A program made the translations under genes and the position numbers. The notes below the pieces were generated by a model, which saw only the letters and a program-made list of their open reading frames with translations, did not search any database and was not told the origin of the DNA. From NCBI GenBank assembly GCA_017411325.1, contig JAFQQJ010000065.1, positions 124,001 to 188,000 of the forward strand: a DNA stretch of 64,000 nt. The letters run 5' to 3'. This stretch comes from Clostridia bacterium (GTDB taxonomy: Bacteria; Bacillota; Clostridia; CAKSNL01; HGM11501). This document shows, piece by piece, positions 34,030 to 43,386 of this stretch. The number at the start of each line of letters is the position of its first letter. Within the stretch, counting starts at the first letter, position 1.

Positions 34030-34063
34030 ATACTTACAAAGGTCAAAAATAGTCAAAGTCAAA
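34008..34063. promoter_or_regulatory. Two CtsR operators over and after the promoter
   Basis: TTTGACC-TTC-TTTGACT (34008-34024, read on the minus strand as AGTCAAAGAAGGTCAAA) lies between -35 and -10. GGTCAAA-AAT-AGTCAAA with an extra GTCAAA (34041-34063) follows the start site. Both match the CtsR heptad repeat consensus, so the operon is self-repressed and heat or stress induced. Confidence 0.9.
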
Positions 34064-34084
34064 TTTTGACAAGGAGATGATAAG

Positions 34085-34531
34085 ATGCATTTAAGTAACA
34101 GCATTGAAGAATTTTTAAATGAGCTTCTAAGAGACGAGGACGGTATTATAGAAATAAAAAGAAATGAGCTGGCAGAACGCCTTGGCTGTGTCCCCTCCCA
34201 GATAAACTATGTAATACAGACACGCTTTACCAAAGAACGCGGCTACAACGTGGAAAGCAGAAGGGGCGGCGGCGGCTTTATCCGCATAACCAAGGTTAAG
34301 GTGCGGGGCGATGAATATATTATGCATATAATAAATTCGATAGGCTCCTCCCTCGATTACGGGACGGCAAGGGCTTTAGTTTCCAATTTACTGGGGTATA
34401 ATAAAATAACGGAGCGGGAAGCAAAAATCATTTTAGCCTCCCTTTCCGATAACATTCTCCCCTTTCCCGCACCCATAAAAAACGAAATAAGAAGTGCGGC
34501 AATGAAAAATATACTTATTAACTTAATCTGA
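34085..34531 (+). CDS. ctsR: Class III stress gene repressor CtsR
   Basis: 148 residues. N-terminal winged HTH (ELAERLGCVPSQINYVIQTRF) and the glycine-rich wing ESRRGGGGFIRI that contacts the minor groove and holds the arginine modified or sensed in heat-shock control. The C-terminal part carries a dimerisation helix bundle. AAGGAGAT precedes the ATG. First gene of ctsR-mcsA-mcsB-clpC, under a consensus promoter overlapped by CtsR operators. Confidence 0.95.
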   Translation: MHLSNSIEEFLNELLRDEDGIIEIKRNELAERLGCVPSQINYVIQTRFTKERGYNVESRRGGGGFIRITKVKVRGDEYIMHIINSIGSSLDYGTARALVSNLLGYNKITEREAKIILASLSDNILPFPAPIKNEIRSAAMKNILINLI

Positions 34532-34545
34532 AAGGAATGATTTTT

Positions 34546-35013
34546 ATGTTATGTGAAAGATGCAAGCACAATCAGGCAACAATGCATTACACAGAGGTTA
34601 TAAACGGCAAGGTGACAGAATATCACCTTTGCGAGAAATGTGCAAGAGAGGAAAAGCTTTCCGCAGAATTTACCGATTTTGACATTTTCAATATGTTTTC
34701 TCCCAAAAAGGAAAAAAATGAAACAGGACTTATCTGCGAAAGCTGCAAAACCACACTGCCCGAATTTAAGAAAACAGGAATTGCAGGCTGCTCAAAATGC
34801 TATGAAACCTTTGCTTCCGTAATTGAATCTATGCTTTTAAGAACTCAGGGTACATCAAAGCACATTATGCCTGAAGAAACAAAGAAGGAAGAAACCACCG
34901 ACGAAAAAATAGCAAAGCTTCAGTTATCCCTTAAAAAGGCAATAGAAGCTGAAGAATACGAAAAGGCGGCAAAGATAAGAGACGAAATCCGCACACTTAA
35001 GGAGGAGGCGTAA
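34546..35013 (+). CDS. mcsA: McsA, zinc-finger activator of the protein arginine kinase
   Basis: About 155 residues. Four CxxC pairs (CERC, CEKC, CESC, CSKC) form two treble-clef zinc fingers, and the C-terminal UVR-type helix (KKAIEAEEYEKAAKIRDEIR) binds McsB or ClpC. AAAGGA lies upstream of the ATG at 34546, which is preferred over an ATG nine bases earlier that overlaps the ribosome binding site. McsA activates McsB and delivers CtsR for degradation. Confidence 0.94.
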   Translation: MLCERCKHNQATMHYTEVINGKVTEYHLCEKCAREEKLSAEFTDFDIFNMFSPKKEKNETGLICESCKTTLPEFKKTGIAGCSKCYETFASVIESMLLRTQGTSKHIMPEETKKEETTDEKIAKLQLSLKKAIEAEEYEKAAKIRDEIRTLKEEA

Positions 35014-35015
35014 TT

Positions 35016-36029
35016 ATGAGCTGGTACAATGAAAACGGGCCCAAAAGCGAAGTTGTTGTAAGTACACGCTGTCGCTTTGCAAGAAATTTATCAAGCTATA
35101 AATTTCCTTCGAAAATGACAAGCGACGAAGCAAACCGCTTAATAGGAGAAATAAGCGACACATTTTTTAATTCCAATGCTTCTTTTAAGGATGAATTTTC
35201 CCTTACAAAATCAAACGAAGTTTCAAGAGAGGAGCTTTTAACACTTTTTGAAAAGCACTTGATCAGCCGTGATATGATTAAAAATCCTCTTCCCTCCGCT
35301 GTTTTGCTTAACAGGGACGAAAGTGTTTCCATAATGCTTATGGAGGAGGATCACATAAGACTTCAGGTTATTCTTCCCGGCTATCAGACAAAGGAAGCAC
35401 TTAAAACCGCATCGGATTTTGAGAAGCTTCTTGACGGAAGATTCGGCTTTGCAAAGGATGAAAACTTAGGCTATCTCACAGCCTGTCCCACCAACCTTGG
35501 AAGTGGCTTAAGAATTTCCGCAATGCTTCACCTTCCCGCCCTTACCATGACAAAAAGAATAGGACATATGCTTAATTCCGTGGGTAAGCTCGGTCTTACC
35601 ATAAGAGGTATGTACGGCGAAGGCACCGAGGCAAGAGGCTGTTTATACCAGCTTTCAAATCAGGTTACCCTGGGAATGACGGATGAAGAAATATTAACCA
35701 AGGTAAATTCCGTAATTGACCAGATAGTATCAATCGAAACAAAGCTGCGAGAGGATATATTAAAGGCAAACGAAACGGAAATTAAAAACCGTGTTATGCG
35801 TTCCTACGGCATACTTAAAAATTCCTATTCATTGACAAGCGAGGAAGCAATAGGCTACCTTTCCGATTTAAGGCTTGGAAAAGCCCTCGGCATAACCGAT
35901 TCTGACTATAAAAATATTTCAACACTCCTTGTCAAAGGCTCTCCCGCCTGCCTCATTTCCGAGGAAGGGCTTTTGGATCCTCTGGCTCGCGATTTAAGGC
36001 GGGCAAATTTAGCAAAAGAAATTTTATGA
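35016..36029 (+). CDS. mcsB: Protein arginine kinase McsB
   Basis: 337 residues of phosphagen-kinase fold. The N-terminal VVVSTRCRFARNLSSYKFP and central EDHIRLQVI, YLTACPTNLGSGLR (catalytic cysteine of guanidino kinases) and RGMYGEGTEARGCLYQLSN are hallmark motifs. McsB phosphorylates arginines on misfolded proteins and on CtsR, marking them for ClpC-ClpP. It starts two bases after the mcsA stop with GGAGGAG in front. Confidence 0.95.
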   Translation: MSWYNENGPKSEVVVSTRCRFARNLSSYKFPSKMTSDEANRLIGEISDTFFNSNASFKDEFSLTKSNEVSREELLTLFEKHLISRDMIKNPLPSAVLLNRDESVSIMLMEEDHIRLQVILPGYQTKEALKTASDFEKLLDGRFGFAKDENLGYLTACPTNLGSGLRISAMLHLPALTMTKRIGHMLNSVGKLGLTIRGMYGEGTEARGCLYQLSNQVTLGMTDEEILTKVNSVIDQIVSIETKLREDILKANETEIKNRVMRSYGILKNSYSLTSEEAIGYLSDLRLGKALGITDSDYKNISTLLVKGSPACLISEEGLLDPLARDLRRANLAKEIL

Positions 36030-36042
36030 AAGGATGATTTAA

Positions 36043-38478
36043 ATGGCATCTTTTGAAGACAGATTTACAGAAAAAGCCAAGCACGTTTTGTCGGCGGCAC
36101 AGAATTTTGCCGAGAAAATGGGCACCGGCTTTGTGGGAAGTGAGCATCTTCTTTTAGGCCTGCTTGACGAGGAAGCAGGCTCGGCATACCGCTATCTTAC
36201 AAGCAAGGGCGTAACCCAAAATGCCGTAATTGATAAGATTTCCGAAATTTTGGATATTTCAGGCGACGCCAAAGCCGTTACAGAATACACCCCAAGAACC
36301 AAAAGAATCCTTGAAATAAGCTTTATGGAAGCAGGAAACTTAGGTTCGGGCTATATCGATACGGAACACATTTTACTTGCCATATTCCGTGAAGGACAAA
36401 ATGTTGCACTCCGCATCCTCTCCTCTATGGGGCTTCCGAGAAATGCATATAACGAAATACTGACCTTTATGGTGGGCGGAAACGAAAATGCGGCTTCTCC
36501 CAATAACGGCAATGCGCAGAGTAATCCAAAAAAGAGTAAAACCCCCACATTGAGCCAGTTCGGCAGAGACCTTACAAAGCAGGCGAAGGAAGGAAAATTT
36601 GACCCGGTTATAGGTAGAGACGATGAAATTAACCGCGTTATTCAGATTTTATCCCGCAGAAGCAAAAATAACCCGTGCTTAATCGGTGAGCCCGGCGTTG
36701 GTAAAACCGCCATAGCCGAAGGCCTTGCACAGATGATTGCAGAAGGCAACGTCCCCGAAAATCTACGCGGAAAAAGCCTGTTTACATTGGATTTATCCTC
36801 TATGCTTGCAGGTGCAAAATACAGAGGTGAATTTGAGGAAAGGCTTAAAACCGCCGTTGATGAAATTATAAAAAGCGGAAACGTGGTTTTGTTTATCGAC
36901 GAAATTCACACCATCATAGGTGCAGGTGCCGCAGAGGGAGCAATTGATGCATCCAACATATTGAAGCCCTCCCTTGCCCGTGGTGAGCTTCAGTTAATCG
37001 GTGCAACCACCATAAATGAGTACAGAAAATACATCGAAAAGGATGCGGCACTTGAGCGTCGTTTCCAGCCCGTAACCGTGGGCGAGCCCTCGGTTGAAGA
37101 AACAATTGAAATTCTTAAGGGCTTAAAGGATAAGTACGAAGCACATCATAATGTAGAAATCACACCCGAGGCGATTAATGCTGCGGCAAAGCTTTCCGCA
37201 AGATATATTTCAGACCGTTTCCTTCCCGACAAGGCGATTGACTTAATTGACGAGGCATGCTCCAAGGCAAGGATGATTACCTTAACGCCTCCCGATGAGC
37301 TTAAAGCAATCGAAGAAGAGCTTGCCGAAGTTAAAAAAGAAAAGGATGCGGCAATAGCTTCCCAGGAATTTGAAAACGCCGCACTCCTTCGTGACAAGGA
37401 AAAGGAGCTTTCGGAAAAACTCCGCCTTAAAAAGGACGAGTGGAATAAGAAAAACACCGAACGTCACACAGTTATCACCGATGAGCACATCGCATCAATT
37501 CTTTCCGATTGGACGAAAATTCCCGTAAGCAGACTTGGTGAGGACGATGCAAAAAGGCTATTAAAGCTTGAAGAAACCCTTCACGGCAGAGTAATCGGAC
37601 AGCACGATGCGGTAAGTGCAGTATCCCGTGCCATAAGGCGTGGCAGAATGGGACTAAAGGACCCCAAACGTCCCATAGGCTCCTTCATCTTCTTAGGCCC
37701 TACCGGTGTAGGTAAAACGGAGCTTTCAAAGGCACTTGCAGAAGCTATGTTTGCCGACGAGGATGCAATGATAAGAATCGATATGTCAGAATATATGGAA
37801 AAGCACTCGGTATCAAAGCTTGTTGGCTCCCCTCCCGGCTATGTAGGCTTTGAAGAGGGCGGTCAGCTTACGGAAAAGATAAGAAGAAAGCCTTATTCCG
37901 TTATTCTTTTTGACGAAATCGAAAAAGCACATCCCGATGTATTCAACATTATGCTCCAGATTTTGGACGACGGCATTTTAACCGACTCCCAGGGCAGAAA
38001 GGTCGATTTCAGAAACACCGTTATCATAATGACATCAAACATCGGTGCAAGGAAAATTACCGATACTGCAAAATCAATAGGCTTTTCGGACAATAATGCC
38101 GATGCCGATTATGAAAAGATAAAGGACGGCGTTCTGTCCGAGCTTAAGAAGGAGTTCCGCCCCGAATTTCTTAACCGAATTGACGAAATAATCGTTTTCC
38201 ATAAGCTTACGGAGCCGGAAATAAAGGAAATTGCCGCACTTATGCTTGAAAGCGTTAAAAAGAGAATGAAGGCAATGGAAATAGATGTTGAATTCACAGA
38301 TAACCTCGTTTCCATGATTGCGAAGGAAGGCTTTGATGCAACCTACGGTGCCCGCCCCCTAAGACGTGCAATTCAGACAAAGGTTGAAGACTTTTTAGCA
38401 GAAAAGATGCTGGAAGGCGTAATAAAAGCCCCCACGAAAATCACCGTGGACTTTGACGAAAAAGTATTGATAAAATAA
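36043..38478 (+). CDS. clpC: AAA+ unfoldase ClpC
   Basis: 811 residues. Two N-terminal Clp_N repeats (about 1-150; FVGSEHLLLGLL, YIDTEHILLAIFREG), first AAA+ module with Walker A GEPGVGKTA and Walker B FIDEIH, a short middle domain with the UVR-like coiled coil, and a second AAA+ module with Walker A GPTGVGKTE, Walker B FDEIEKAHPD and the GARPLRRAIQ sensor. It works with ClpP and binds phosphoarginine-tagged clients. Fourth gene of the ctsR operon, with a strong terminator immediately after. Confidence 0.95.
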   Translation: MASFEDRFTEKAKHVLSAAQNFAEKMGTGFVGSEHLLLGLLDEEAGSAYRYLTSKGVTQNAVIDKISEILDISGDAKAVTEYTPRTKRILEISFMEAGNLGSGYIDTEHILLAIFREGQNVALRILSSMGLPRNAYNEILTFMVGGNENAASPNNGNAQSNPKKSKTPTLSQFGRDLTKQAKEGKFDPVIGRDDEINRVIQILSRRSKNNPCLIGEPGVGKTAIAEGLAQMIAEGNVPENLRGKSLFTLDLSSMLAGAKYRGEFEERLKTAVDEIIKSGNVVLFIDEIHTIIGAGAAEGAIDASNILKPSLARGELQLIGATTINEYRKYIEKDAALERRFQPVTVGEPSVEETIEILKGLKDKYEAHHNVEITPEAINAAAKLSARYISDRFLPDKAIDLIDEACSKARMITLTPPDELKAIEEELAEVKKEKDAAIASQEFENAALLRDKEKELSEKLRLKKDEWNKKNTERHTVITDEHIASILSDWTKIPVSRLGEDDAKRLLKLEETLHGRVIGQHDAVSAVSRAIRRGRMGLKDPKRPIGSFIFLGPTGVGKTELSKALAEAMFADEDAMIRIDMSEYMEKHSVSKLVGSPPGYVGFEEGGQLTEKIRRKPYSVILFDEIEKAHPDVFNIMLQILDDGILTDSQGRKVDFRNTVIIMTSNIGARKITDTAKSIGFSDNNADADYEKIKDGVLSELKKEFRPEFLNRIDEIIVFHKLTEPEIKEIAALMLESVKKRMKAMEIDVEFTDNLVSMIAKEGFDATYGARPLRRAIQTKVEDFLAEKMLEGVIKAPTKITVDFDEKVLIK

Positions 38479-38514
38479 AAAAATCCGCAGTGCAAAAGCA
38501 CTGCGGATTTTTTT
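38477..38514. terminator. Bidirectional terminator between clpC and fumarase beta
   Basis: Long stem AAAAAAATCCGCAGTGC / GCACTGCGGATTTTTTT with an AAAA loop. Confidence 0.92.
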
Positions 38515-39067
38515 ATTTAGATTCAAGATAGCGCTTTCTGCCTTCTTCGTATAAGTTATTACCCTCGGAGTCGATTATTACAACAAGGGGCATATCCTCA
38601 ACATAAAGCTTACGAAGTGCTTCTGCACCAAGGTCTTCATAGGCAATAAGCTCACACTTTTTGATGCACTTGGCAAGAAGTGCGCCTGCACCGCCGATGG
38701 CACCGAAATATACACCATCGTACTTTTTCATTGCTTCAACCACTTCGGGAAGACGTGCACCCTTACCTATCATACCTCTTGCACCAACGCTCATCATTGT
38801 GGGGGCGTAGGCATCCATTCTTCCGCTGGTTGTGGGGCCGGCAGAGCCTATAACCTTCCCCGGCTTTGCAGGTGTGGGACCAACGTAATAAATGGTAGCA
38901 TCCGTAGGATCAAAGGGAAGTGCTTCGCCCTTTGCCAATGTTTCGCACATTCTCTTATGTCCCGCATCACGGGAGGTGTAAATTTCACCGGTTAAGTAAA
39001 CCTTGTCGCCTGCCTTAAGTGTTCTTGCAAGCTCGCTTGTTAAAGGAAGATTAATATGCTTTTCCAT
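38513..39067 (-). CDS. fumB: Class I fumarate hydratase, beta (C-terminal) subunit
   Basis: 184 residues of the Fe-S hydro-lyase beta family, with LKAGDKVYLTGEIYTSRDAGHKR, YYVGPTPAKPGKVIGSAGPTTSGRM (substrate loop) and GAIGGAGALLAKCIKK. It pairs with the alpha subunit to hydrate fumarate to malate reversibly. L-tartrate dehydratase is the main alternative in this family; its operon with malate dehydrogenase and fumarate reductase favours fumarase. Its start meets the alpha stop directly, which implies translational coupling. Last gene of the mdh-hdr-flx-frd-fum operon. The symbol follows the two-subunit convention, not E. coli FumB. Confidence 0.86.
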   Translation of the reverse strand: MEKHINLPLTSELARTLKAGDKVYLTGEIYTSRDAGHKRMCETLAKGEALPFDPTDATIYYVGPTPAKPGKVIGSAGPTTSGRMDAYAPTMMSVGARGMIGKGARLPEVVEAMKKYDGVYFGAIGGAGALLAKCIKKCELIAYEDLGAEALRKLYVEDMPLVVIIDSEGNNLYEEGRKRYLESK

Positions 39068-39909
39068 TATATCACCTCCGACTTATGACGTGTTACGTGA
39101 CAGTTGATATTTACTGCACAGGGCATACCTGCGATATGTGTGGGAAGAGTTTCGATGTTAAGACCGATTGCTGTGGTCTTTCCGCCAAAGCCCTGGGGGC
39201 CGATTCCGAGCTGATTGATTTTTTCGAGCATTTCCTTTTCAAGGTCAGCATAGAAGGGATCGGGATTTTCGGAATCCAAACTTCTCATAAGAGCCTTCTT
39301 TGCAAGAAGAGCACACTTATCAAATGTTCCGCCGATACCAACGCCTACCACCATGGGAGGGCAGGGGTTGGGGCCTGCTGTTTCAACAACCTCCAATATA
39401 AAGTCCTTTATTCCCTGAAGACCTGCAGAGGGCTTGAACATTCTTATCATACTCATATTTTCACTTCCGAAGCCCTTGGGGCCAAGAGTGATTTTTACAT
39501 TCTCACCGGGAACGATTTCTGTGTAGAGCATTGCTGGAGTGTTATCTCCGGTGTTTCCGCGTCTTACAGGATCAGCCACAACGGACTTTCTTAAATAGCC
39601 TTTGTCATAACCGCGTCTTACACCTTCGTTAACGGCATCTGTAAGGTCGCCGCCTGTAAGATGCACATCCTGTCCGATTTCAAGGAATACGCAAGCCATT
39701 CCTGTGTCCTGACAAACGGGAACATCCTCACTGTCTGCAATTTCAAAGTTTTCAATGATATCATCAAGAACGCCCTTTGCAATTTCGCCGTCCTCACACG
39801 CACGGCAGGACTTAATTGCACATTTAACGTCCTCGGGAAGGTGGTTGTTTGCTTCTATGCAAAGTCTTTCAACCACGTCAGTAATCTCGTTCACATTAAT
39901 TTCACGCAT
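39067..39909 (-). CDS. fumA: Class I fumarate hydratase, alpha (N-terminal) subunit
   Basis: About 280 residues. Cluster cysteines sit in VPVCQDTGMACVF, ETAGPNPCPPMVVGVG and GGTFDKCALLAKK, the pattern of oxygen-sensitive 4Fe-4S fumarases and tartrate dehydratases. RRGNTGDNTPAMLY and KGFGSENMS are family motifs. The ATG at 39909 has AAAGGAGAATAA in front; the longer frame to 39966 overlaps the transporter gene and lacks a site. In this operon it would convert malate made by Mdh to fumarate for the reductase. Confidence 0.88.
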   Translation of the reverse strand: MREINVNEITDVVERLCIEANNHLPEDVKCAIKSCRACEDGEIAKGVLDDIIENFEIADSEDVPVCQDTGMACVFLEIGQDVHLTGGDLTDAVNEGVRRGYDKGYLRKSVVADPVRRGNTGDNTPAMLYTEIVPGENVKITLGPKGFGSENMSMIRMFKPSAGLQGIKDFILEVVETAGPNPCPPMVVGVGIGGTFDKCALLAKKALMRSLDSENPDPFYADLEKEMLEKINQLGIGPQGFGGKTTAIGLNIETLPTHIAGMPCAVNINCHVTRHKSEVI

Positions 39910-39923
39910 TTTTATTCTCCTTT

Positions 39924-41078
39924 TTATAAGAATTTTCCGATAAACTGACAGACGAGCACAACGCACACCAATGCAACGGGATAGGTTGCCGCATATGCCG
40001 ATGCAACATCATCCGTTTTCGTAACCTTAACAAGTGTTCCGAGGGCAGGAGTTGATGTCATACCGCCGCAGATTGAGCCTAAGTTATTGAATATGGAAAG
40101 CTTCAACACCTTTGCCGCAATTATATATCCTATAAACATAGGGATGAGTGTAATGAGTGCACCGTAAACGAAAAGCATAGCACCGTGCTTTGAAAGGGTT
40201 TCCACAAATCCTGCACCGCCCTTTACACCTGCACCCATCAGGAAGAGTGCAAGTCCGAATTCTCTCATAGCTTCAAGCACGGACTTTTTAACCTTTAGCG
40301 AAACCTTGCCCACTTTTCCGAAATGTCCCATTACAAGGCCTGCAATGAGAGGTCCTCCCGATGTACCGAGGGCAAAGCTTGTGCCTCCGGGAAGCGGGAT
40401 TGTGATTTTTGCAAGGATTATACCAAGCACAATGGCAACTGCGAAAGCACCGAAGCCGAAGCTGTCGATACAGAATAAGCTTTTGCCTTCTTCCTTTACC
40501 TCAACGCCGGATGCAGCTTCAAACTTTTCTTTTTCCTTGTCAATATCAATTTTAAGGATTTTCGGAACAAGCTGAACGAAAAGCACAACGCCCACAACGC
40601 CGAAGGGATAAGCAATGCCGTAGCCTACGGATGCAAGGTCGGAGCCGGTTGCTTCAATTGCCGCGCCGAGACCGGGGGTGCTTGTAAGAGCACCTGCCAT
40701 CATACCAACTGAAATATCCGTCGGGATATTGAATACTTTTATAATGCCTATTGTTGTAAGAGCACCTGCGGCAATTACGATAACACCAAGTAAAATATAA
40801 GATTTTGCATTTACTTTGAAGTTTCTGAAAAATTTAGGGCCTGCGATAAAGCCAACCGCCGTAACGAAGGCGATAAGCCCCAGATCTCCTACAACGGAAG
40901 GAACGCTGTAGCCGAAATGGCCGAAAACAAGAGCAACAAGAAGCACTCCCGCCGTTCCAAGCTCAAGTCCTGCAATTTTTATACTTCCGATAATATAGCC
41001 GAGGGAAAGTATTAAAAATGTAATCATAAGGGGATTTCCCATTACAGATTCGGTAAACCAGGTAATAAGTGTTTCCAT
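39924..41078 (-). CDS. AspT/YidE-family dicarboxylate exchanger-like transporter
   Basis: About 384 residues with some ten membrane helices. Two inverted halves each show the AspT-type signature (GMMAGALTSTPGLGAAIEATGS and GGMTSTPALGTLVK around small TSTP loops). The hydrophilic loop between the halves is short (KIDIDKEKEKFEAASG...), and the paired TrkA_C domains of full-length AspT proteins are missing. AspT exchanges aspartate for alanine, and relatives move other carboxylates. Placed between frdA and fumA, it probably imports malate, fumarate or aspartate or exports succinate. The ATG at 41078 has GTGAGGG upstream. Confidence 0.75.
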   Translation of the reverse strand: METLITWFTESVMGNPLMITFLILSLGYIIGSIKIAGLELGTAGVLLVALVFGHFGYSVPSVVGDLGLIAFVTAVGFIAGPKFFRNFKVNAKSYILLGVIVIAAGALTTIGIIKVFNIPTDISVGMMAGALTSTPGLGAAIEATGSDLASVGYGIAYPFGVVGVVLFVQLVPKILKIDIDKEKEKFEAASGVEVKEEGKSLFCIDSFGFGAFAVAIVLGIILAKITIPLPGGTSFALGTSGGPLIAGLVMGHFGKVGKVSLKVKKSVLEAMREFGLALFLMGAGVKGGAGFVETLSKHGAMLFVYGALITLIPMFIGYIIAAKVLKLSIFNNLGSICGGMTSTPALGTLVKVTKTDDVASAYAATYPVALVCVVLVCQFIGKFL

Positions 41079-41086
41079 AAAAACCC

Positions 41087-42679
41087 TCACTTTCTGGTGT
41101 AATCGGGAAGAAGTCTCGGAGATGCGGTGTCGTTTACGATACCTGCTTCCTTTCTTTCCTTCTCGAATGCTTCAACGTGAGAAAGAGTAAGCTCCCCAGC
41201 CTCTGTTTCCTTACTTACCTTTGCCGCCATTTTACCTGCGTGACGGCCGAATACGATGATGTCAAGAAGTGAGTTACCCATAAGACGGTTTCTTCCGTGG
41301 ATACCGCCAACAGCCTCACCTGCAACAAAGAGGTTTTTAACATCCGTCATACCGTCGGGATTAATAAAAAGACCGCCGTTCTGATAGTGGAGTGTAGGGA
41401 AAACAAGCATAGGCATTTTTCTTATATCCCATCCGTATTTTCCGTACATTCTCATCATACCGGGAATTCTCTTTTCGATTGTTCCCTCACCGTGGATTTC
41501 TTCAATCATGGGAGTATCAAGCCATACCGCACTTCCGTGGGGTGTTGTTACACCTAAATTTCTTTCGGTACATTCGCGGATGATGGATGCCGCAGATACG
41601 TCACGGGTTTCCAAAGGATGCATAAATGCAACACCTTCGGCATTTACAAGCATAGCACCGATGGAACGAACCTTTTCTGTTACAAGTGCGCCGTAAATCT
41701 GATCGGGATATGCAACGCCCGTGGGATGATACTGAAGGGTATCGGCATATAAAAGCTTTGCTCCCGCACGGTAACCTAAAATAAGTCCGTCAGCTGTTGC
41801 ACCGTAGTGGTTTGATGTGGGGAAGCCCTGATAGTGAAGTCTTCCCGCACCGCCTGTTGCGATGATTACGGTTTTAGCTCTTGCAATTAAGATTTCGCCT
41901 GTTTCCATATTTTTAAGAACTGCACCTGTTACGCTTCCCTTGCCGTCCGTAAGAAGCTCGATTGCCGCAGTAAAATCAACCACGGGAATCTTGCGGTTTA
42001 ATACCTCGTCACGGAGGGTTCTCATAATTTCCGCACCGGAATAATCCTTTGCGGCGTGCATTCTTTTTCTTGATGTACCGCCGCCGTGGGTGGTAATCAT
42101 TGTGCCGTCCTTATCTTTGTCAAACATTACCCCAAGGTCGTTAAGCCACTTGATGGCACCGGGGCCGTCTGTTACAAGCTTTCTTAAAAGCTCGGGAACA
42201 TTTGCATAATGACCGCCGCCGAGAGCGTCGATATAGTGCTGTGCGGGAGAGTCGTTTTCCTTGTCTGCCGCCTGAATACCGCCCTCTGCCATCATTGTGT
42301 TGGCATCGCCGATACGAAGCTTTGTAACAATCATTACGTTTGCGCCTGCTTCATTTGCTTCAATTGCCGCAGATGAACCGGCACCGCCGCCACCTATTAC
42401 AAGTACGTCCACATCATAGTCGATTTTTGTAAGGTCAATGTCTAAATCAAGGGTTCTGCTTCTGCCCTGAAGGAGCTCGCAAAGCTCTTCGGGCACCTTG
42501 TCGCCCTTGTTGGGGCCGACAGTAAGGTTCTTAAAGCCTTCTTCCTTATAGTCAGGATGGAACTTCTTAAGTAATGCATCCTTTTCTTCTGCTGTCATTC
42601 TCTTTGGCTCAAAGCCGATTCTTTCTTTTCTTGTAGCTTCAACTTTTTTAACGGAAGCAAGCATTTCCTCTGTAAACAT
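41087..42679 (-). CDS. frdA: Soluble fumarate reductase flavoprotein subunit (FrdA/SdhA/TfrA-like)
   Basis: About 530 residues. After an unusual 80-residue N-terminal extension comes the FAD dinucleotide motif VLVIGGGGAGSSAAIEANEAGA, then MMAEGGIQAA, THGGGTSRKRMHAAKD (flavin-proximal region), LQYHPTGV (substrate histidine), EAVGGIHGRNRLMGNSLLDIIVFGR (active-site histidine and arginine). These are the residues that bind and protonate fumarate. No Tat or Sec signal is present and no membrane anchor subunit is in the operon, so the enzyme should be cytoplasmic. GAAAGGAGGAAC precedes the ATG at 42679. Electrons would come from frdB and the flx-hdr genes directly upstream. Confidence 0.86.
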   Translation of the reverse strand: MFTEEMLASVKKVEATRKERIGFEPKRMTAEEKDALLKKFHPDYKEEGFKNLTVGPNKGDKVPEELCELLQGRSRTLDLDIDLTKIDYDVDVLVIGGGGAGSSAAIEANEAGANVMIVTKLRIGDANTMMAEGGIQAADKENDSPAQHYIDALGGGHYANVPELLRKLVTDGPGAIKWLNDLGVMFDKDKDGTMITTHGGGTSRKRMHAAKDYSGAEIMRTLRDEVLNRKIPVVDFTAAIELLTDGKGSVTGAVLKNMETGEILIARAKTVIIATGGAGRLHYQGFPTSNHYGATADGLILGYRAGAKLLYADTLQYHPTGVAYPDQIYGALVTEKVRSIGAMLVNAEGVAFMHPLETRDVSAASIIRECTERNLGVTTPHGSAVWLDTPMIEEIHGEGTIEKRIPGMMRMYGKYGWDIRKMPMLVFPTLHYQNGGLFINPDGMTDVKNLFVAGEAVGGIHGRNRLMGNSLLDIIVFGRHAGKMAAKVSKETEAGELTLSHVEAFEKERKEAGIVNDTASPRLLPDYTRK

Positions 42680-42695
42680 AAAAGTTCCTCCTTTC

Positions 42696-43370
42696 TTATT
42701 TCTCAATTTCTCTTGTATTGTAAAGCTCTTTTAATTCTTCAATGGGCTTTTGCATAAGGTCTTCGATTAATTCCGTAAAGGTCCCTTCCTCAATTTCCTT
42801 AACTCTTGCCTCAAGGTGTCCGCTGGAAGGTGCAAGATACTTACCTGTAAGACGTCTTGCAAGAAGGCCTACCTGAGGGTGGCTTATTCCTGCAGGACAG
42901 CGGGATGAGCAAACGCCGCACATTACGCAGTCGAAGGATTCCTCGGCACACTTTTCAAAGTCGCCTCTCTGAGCATATGCGATATACTGCATTACATTAA
43001 GATCCTGAGTACATGCCTTTGTGCAGGCATTACATCCGATACAGCTGTAAATTTCGGGATAAAGCTGCATCATAATCTGACTTGTGGGAGAAACCTCGTT
43101 TATGTTGTATACCTCTTTTATGAGCGGGAAGAAAGGAAGTGTTGCCACATACATATTGTCCTCAACCGTTGTCTGGCAGGCAAGGCAAACCTTTAAGTCC
43201 CTCTCCCCTTTTATACGGTAGATGGTTGCACAGGCACCGCAAAATCCGTTACGGCAGCCGCAACCTCTTACCAGGCTGTAGCCCGCATATTCCATAGCAC
43301 TCATTATTGTGAGCCCTGCGGGAACAGTATATTTCTTTCCGAAAAAGAATACATTTACCATATTTTCCAT
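42696..43370 (-). CDS. frdB: Fumarate reductase iron-sulfur subunit (FrdB/SdhB-like)
   Basis: 224 residues. N-terminal 2Fe-2S plant-type domain with RGCGCRNGFCGACATIYR and a fourth cysteine in CLACQTT. The C-terminal alpha-helical ferredoxin domain has CIGCNACTKACTQDLN and CVMCGVCSSRCPAGISH, giving two 4Fe-4S sites rather than the 4Fe-4S plus 3Fe-4S pair of quinone-linked enzymes. Loss of the quinone-side 3Fe-4S pattern fits a soluble enzyme fed by another protein. It ends at 42696, 17 bases before frdA, and starts 17 bases after flxA. Confidence 0.84.
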   Translation of the reverse strand: MENMVNVFFFGKKYTVPAGLTIMSAMEYAGYSLVRGCGCRNGFCGACATIYRIKGERDLKVCLACQTTVEDNMYVATLPFFPLIKEVYNINEVSPTSQIMMQLYPEIYSCIGCNACTKACTQDLNVMQYIAYAQRGDFEKCAEESFDCVMCGVCSSRCPAGISHPQVGLLARRLTGKYLAPSSGHLEARVKEIEEGTFTELIEDLMQKPIEELKELYNTREIEK

Positions 43371-43386
43371 ATCGCACTTACCTTTC

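Noticed and set aside
38513..39909. L-tartrate dehydratase
   Set aside because: The subunits belong to the shared family, but no tartrate transporter or regulator is near, and the operon supplies malate dehydrogenase and fumarate reductase.
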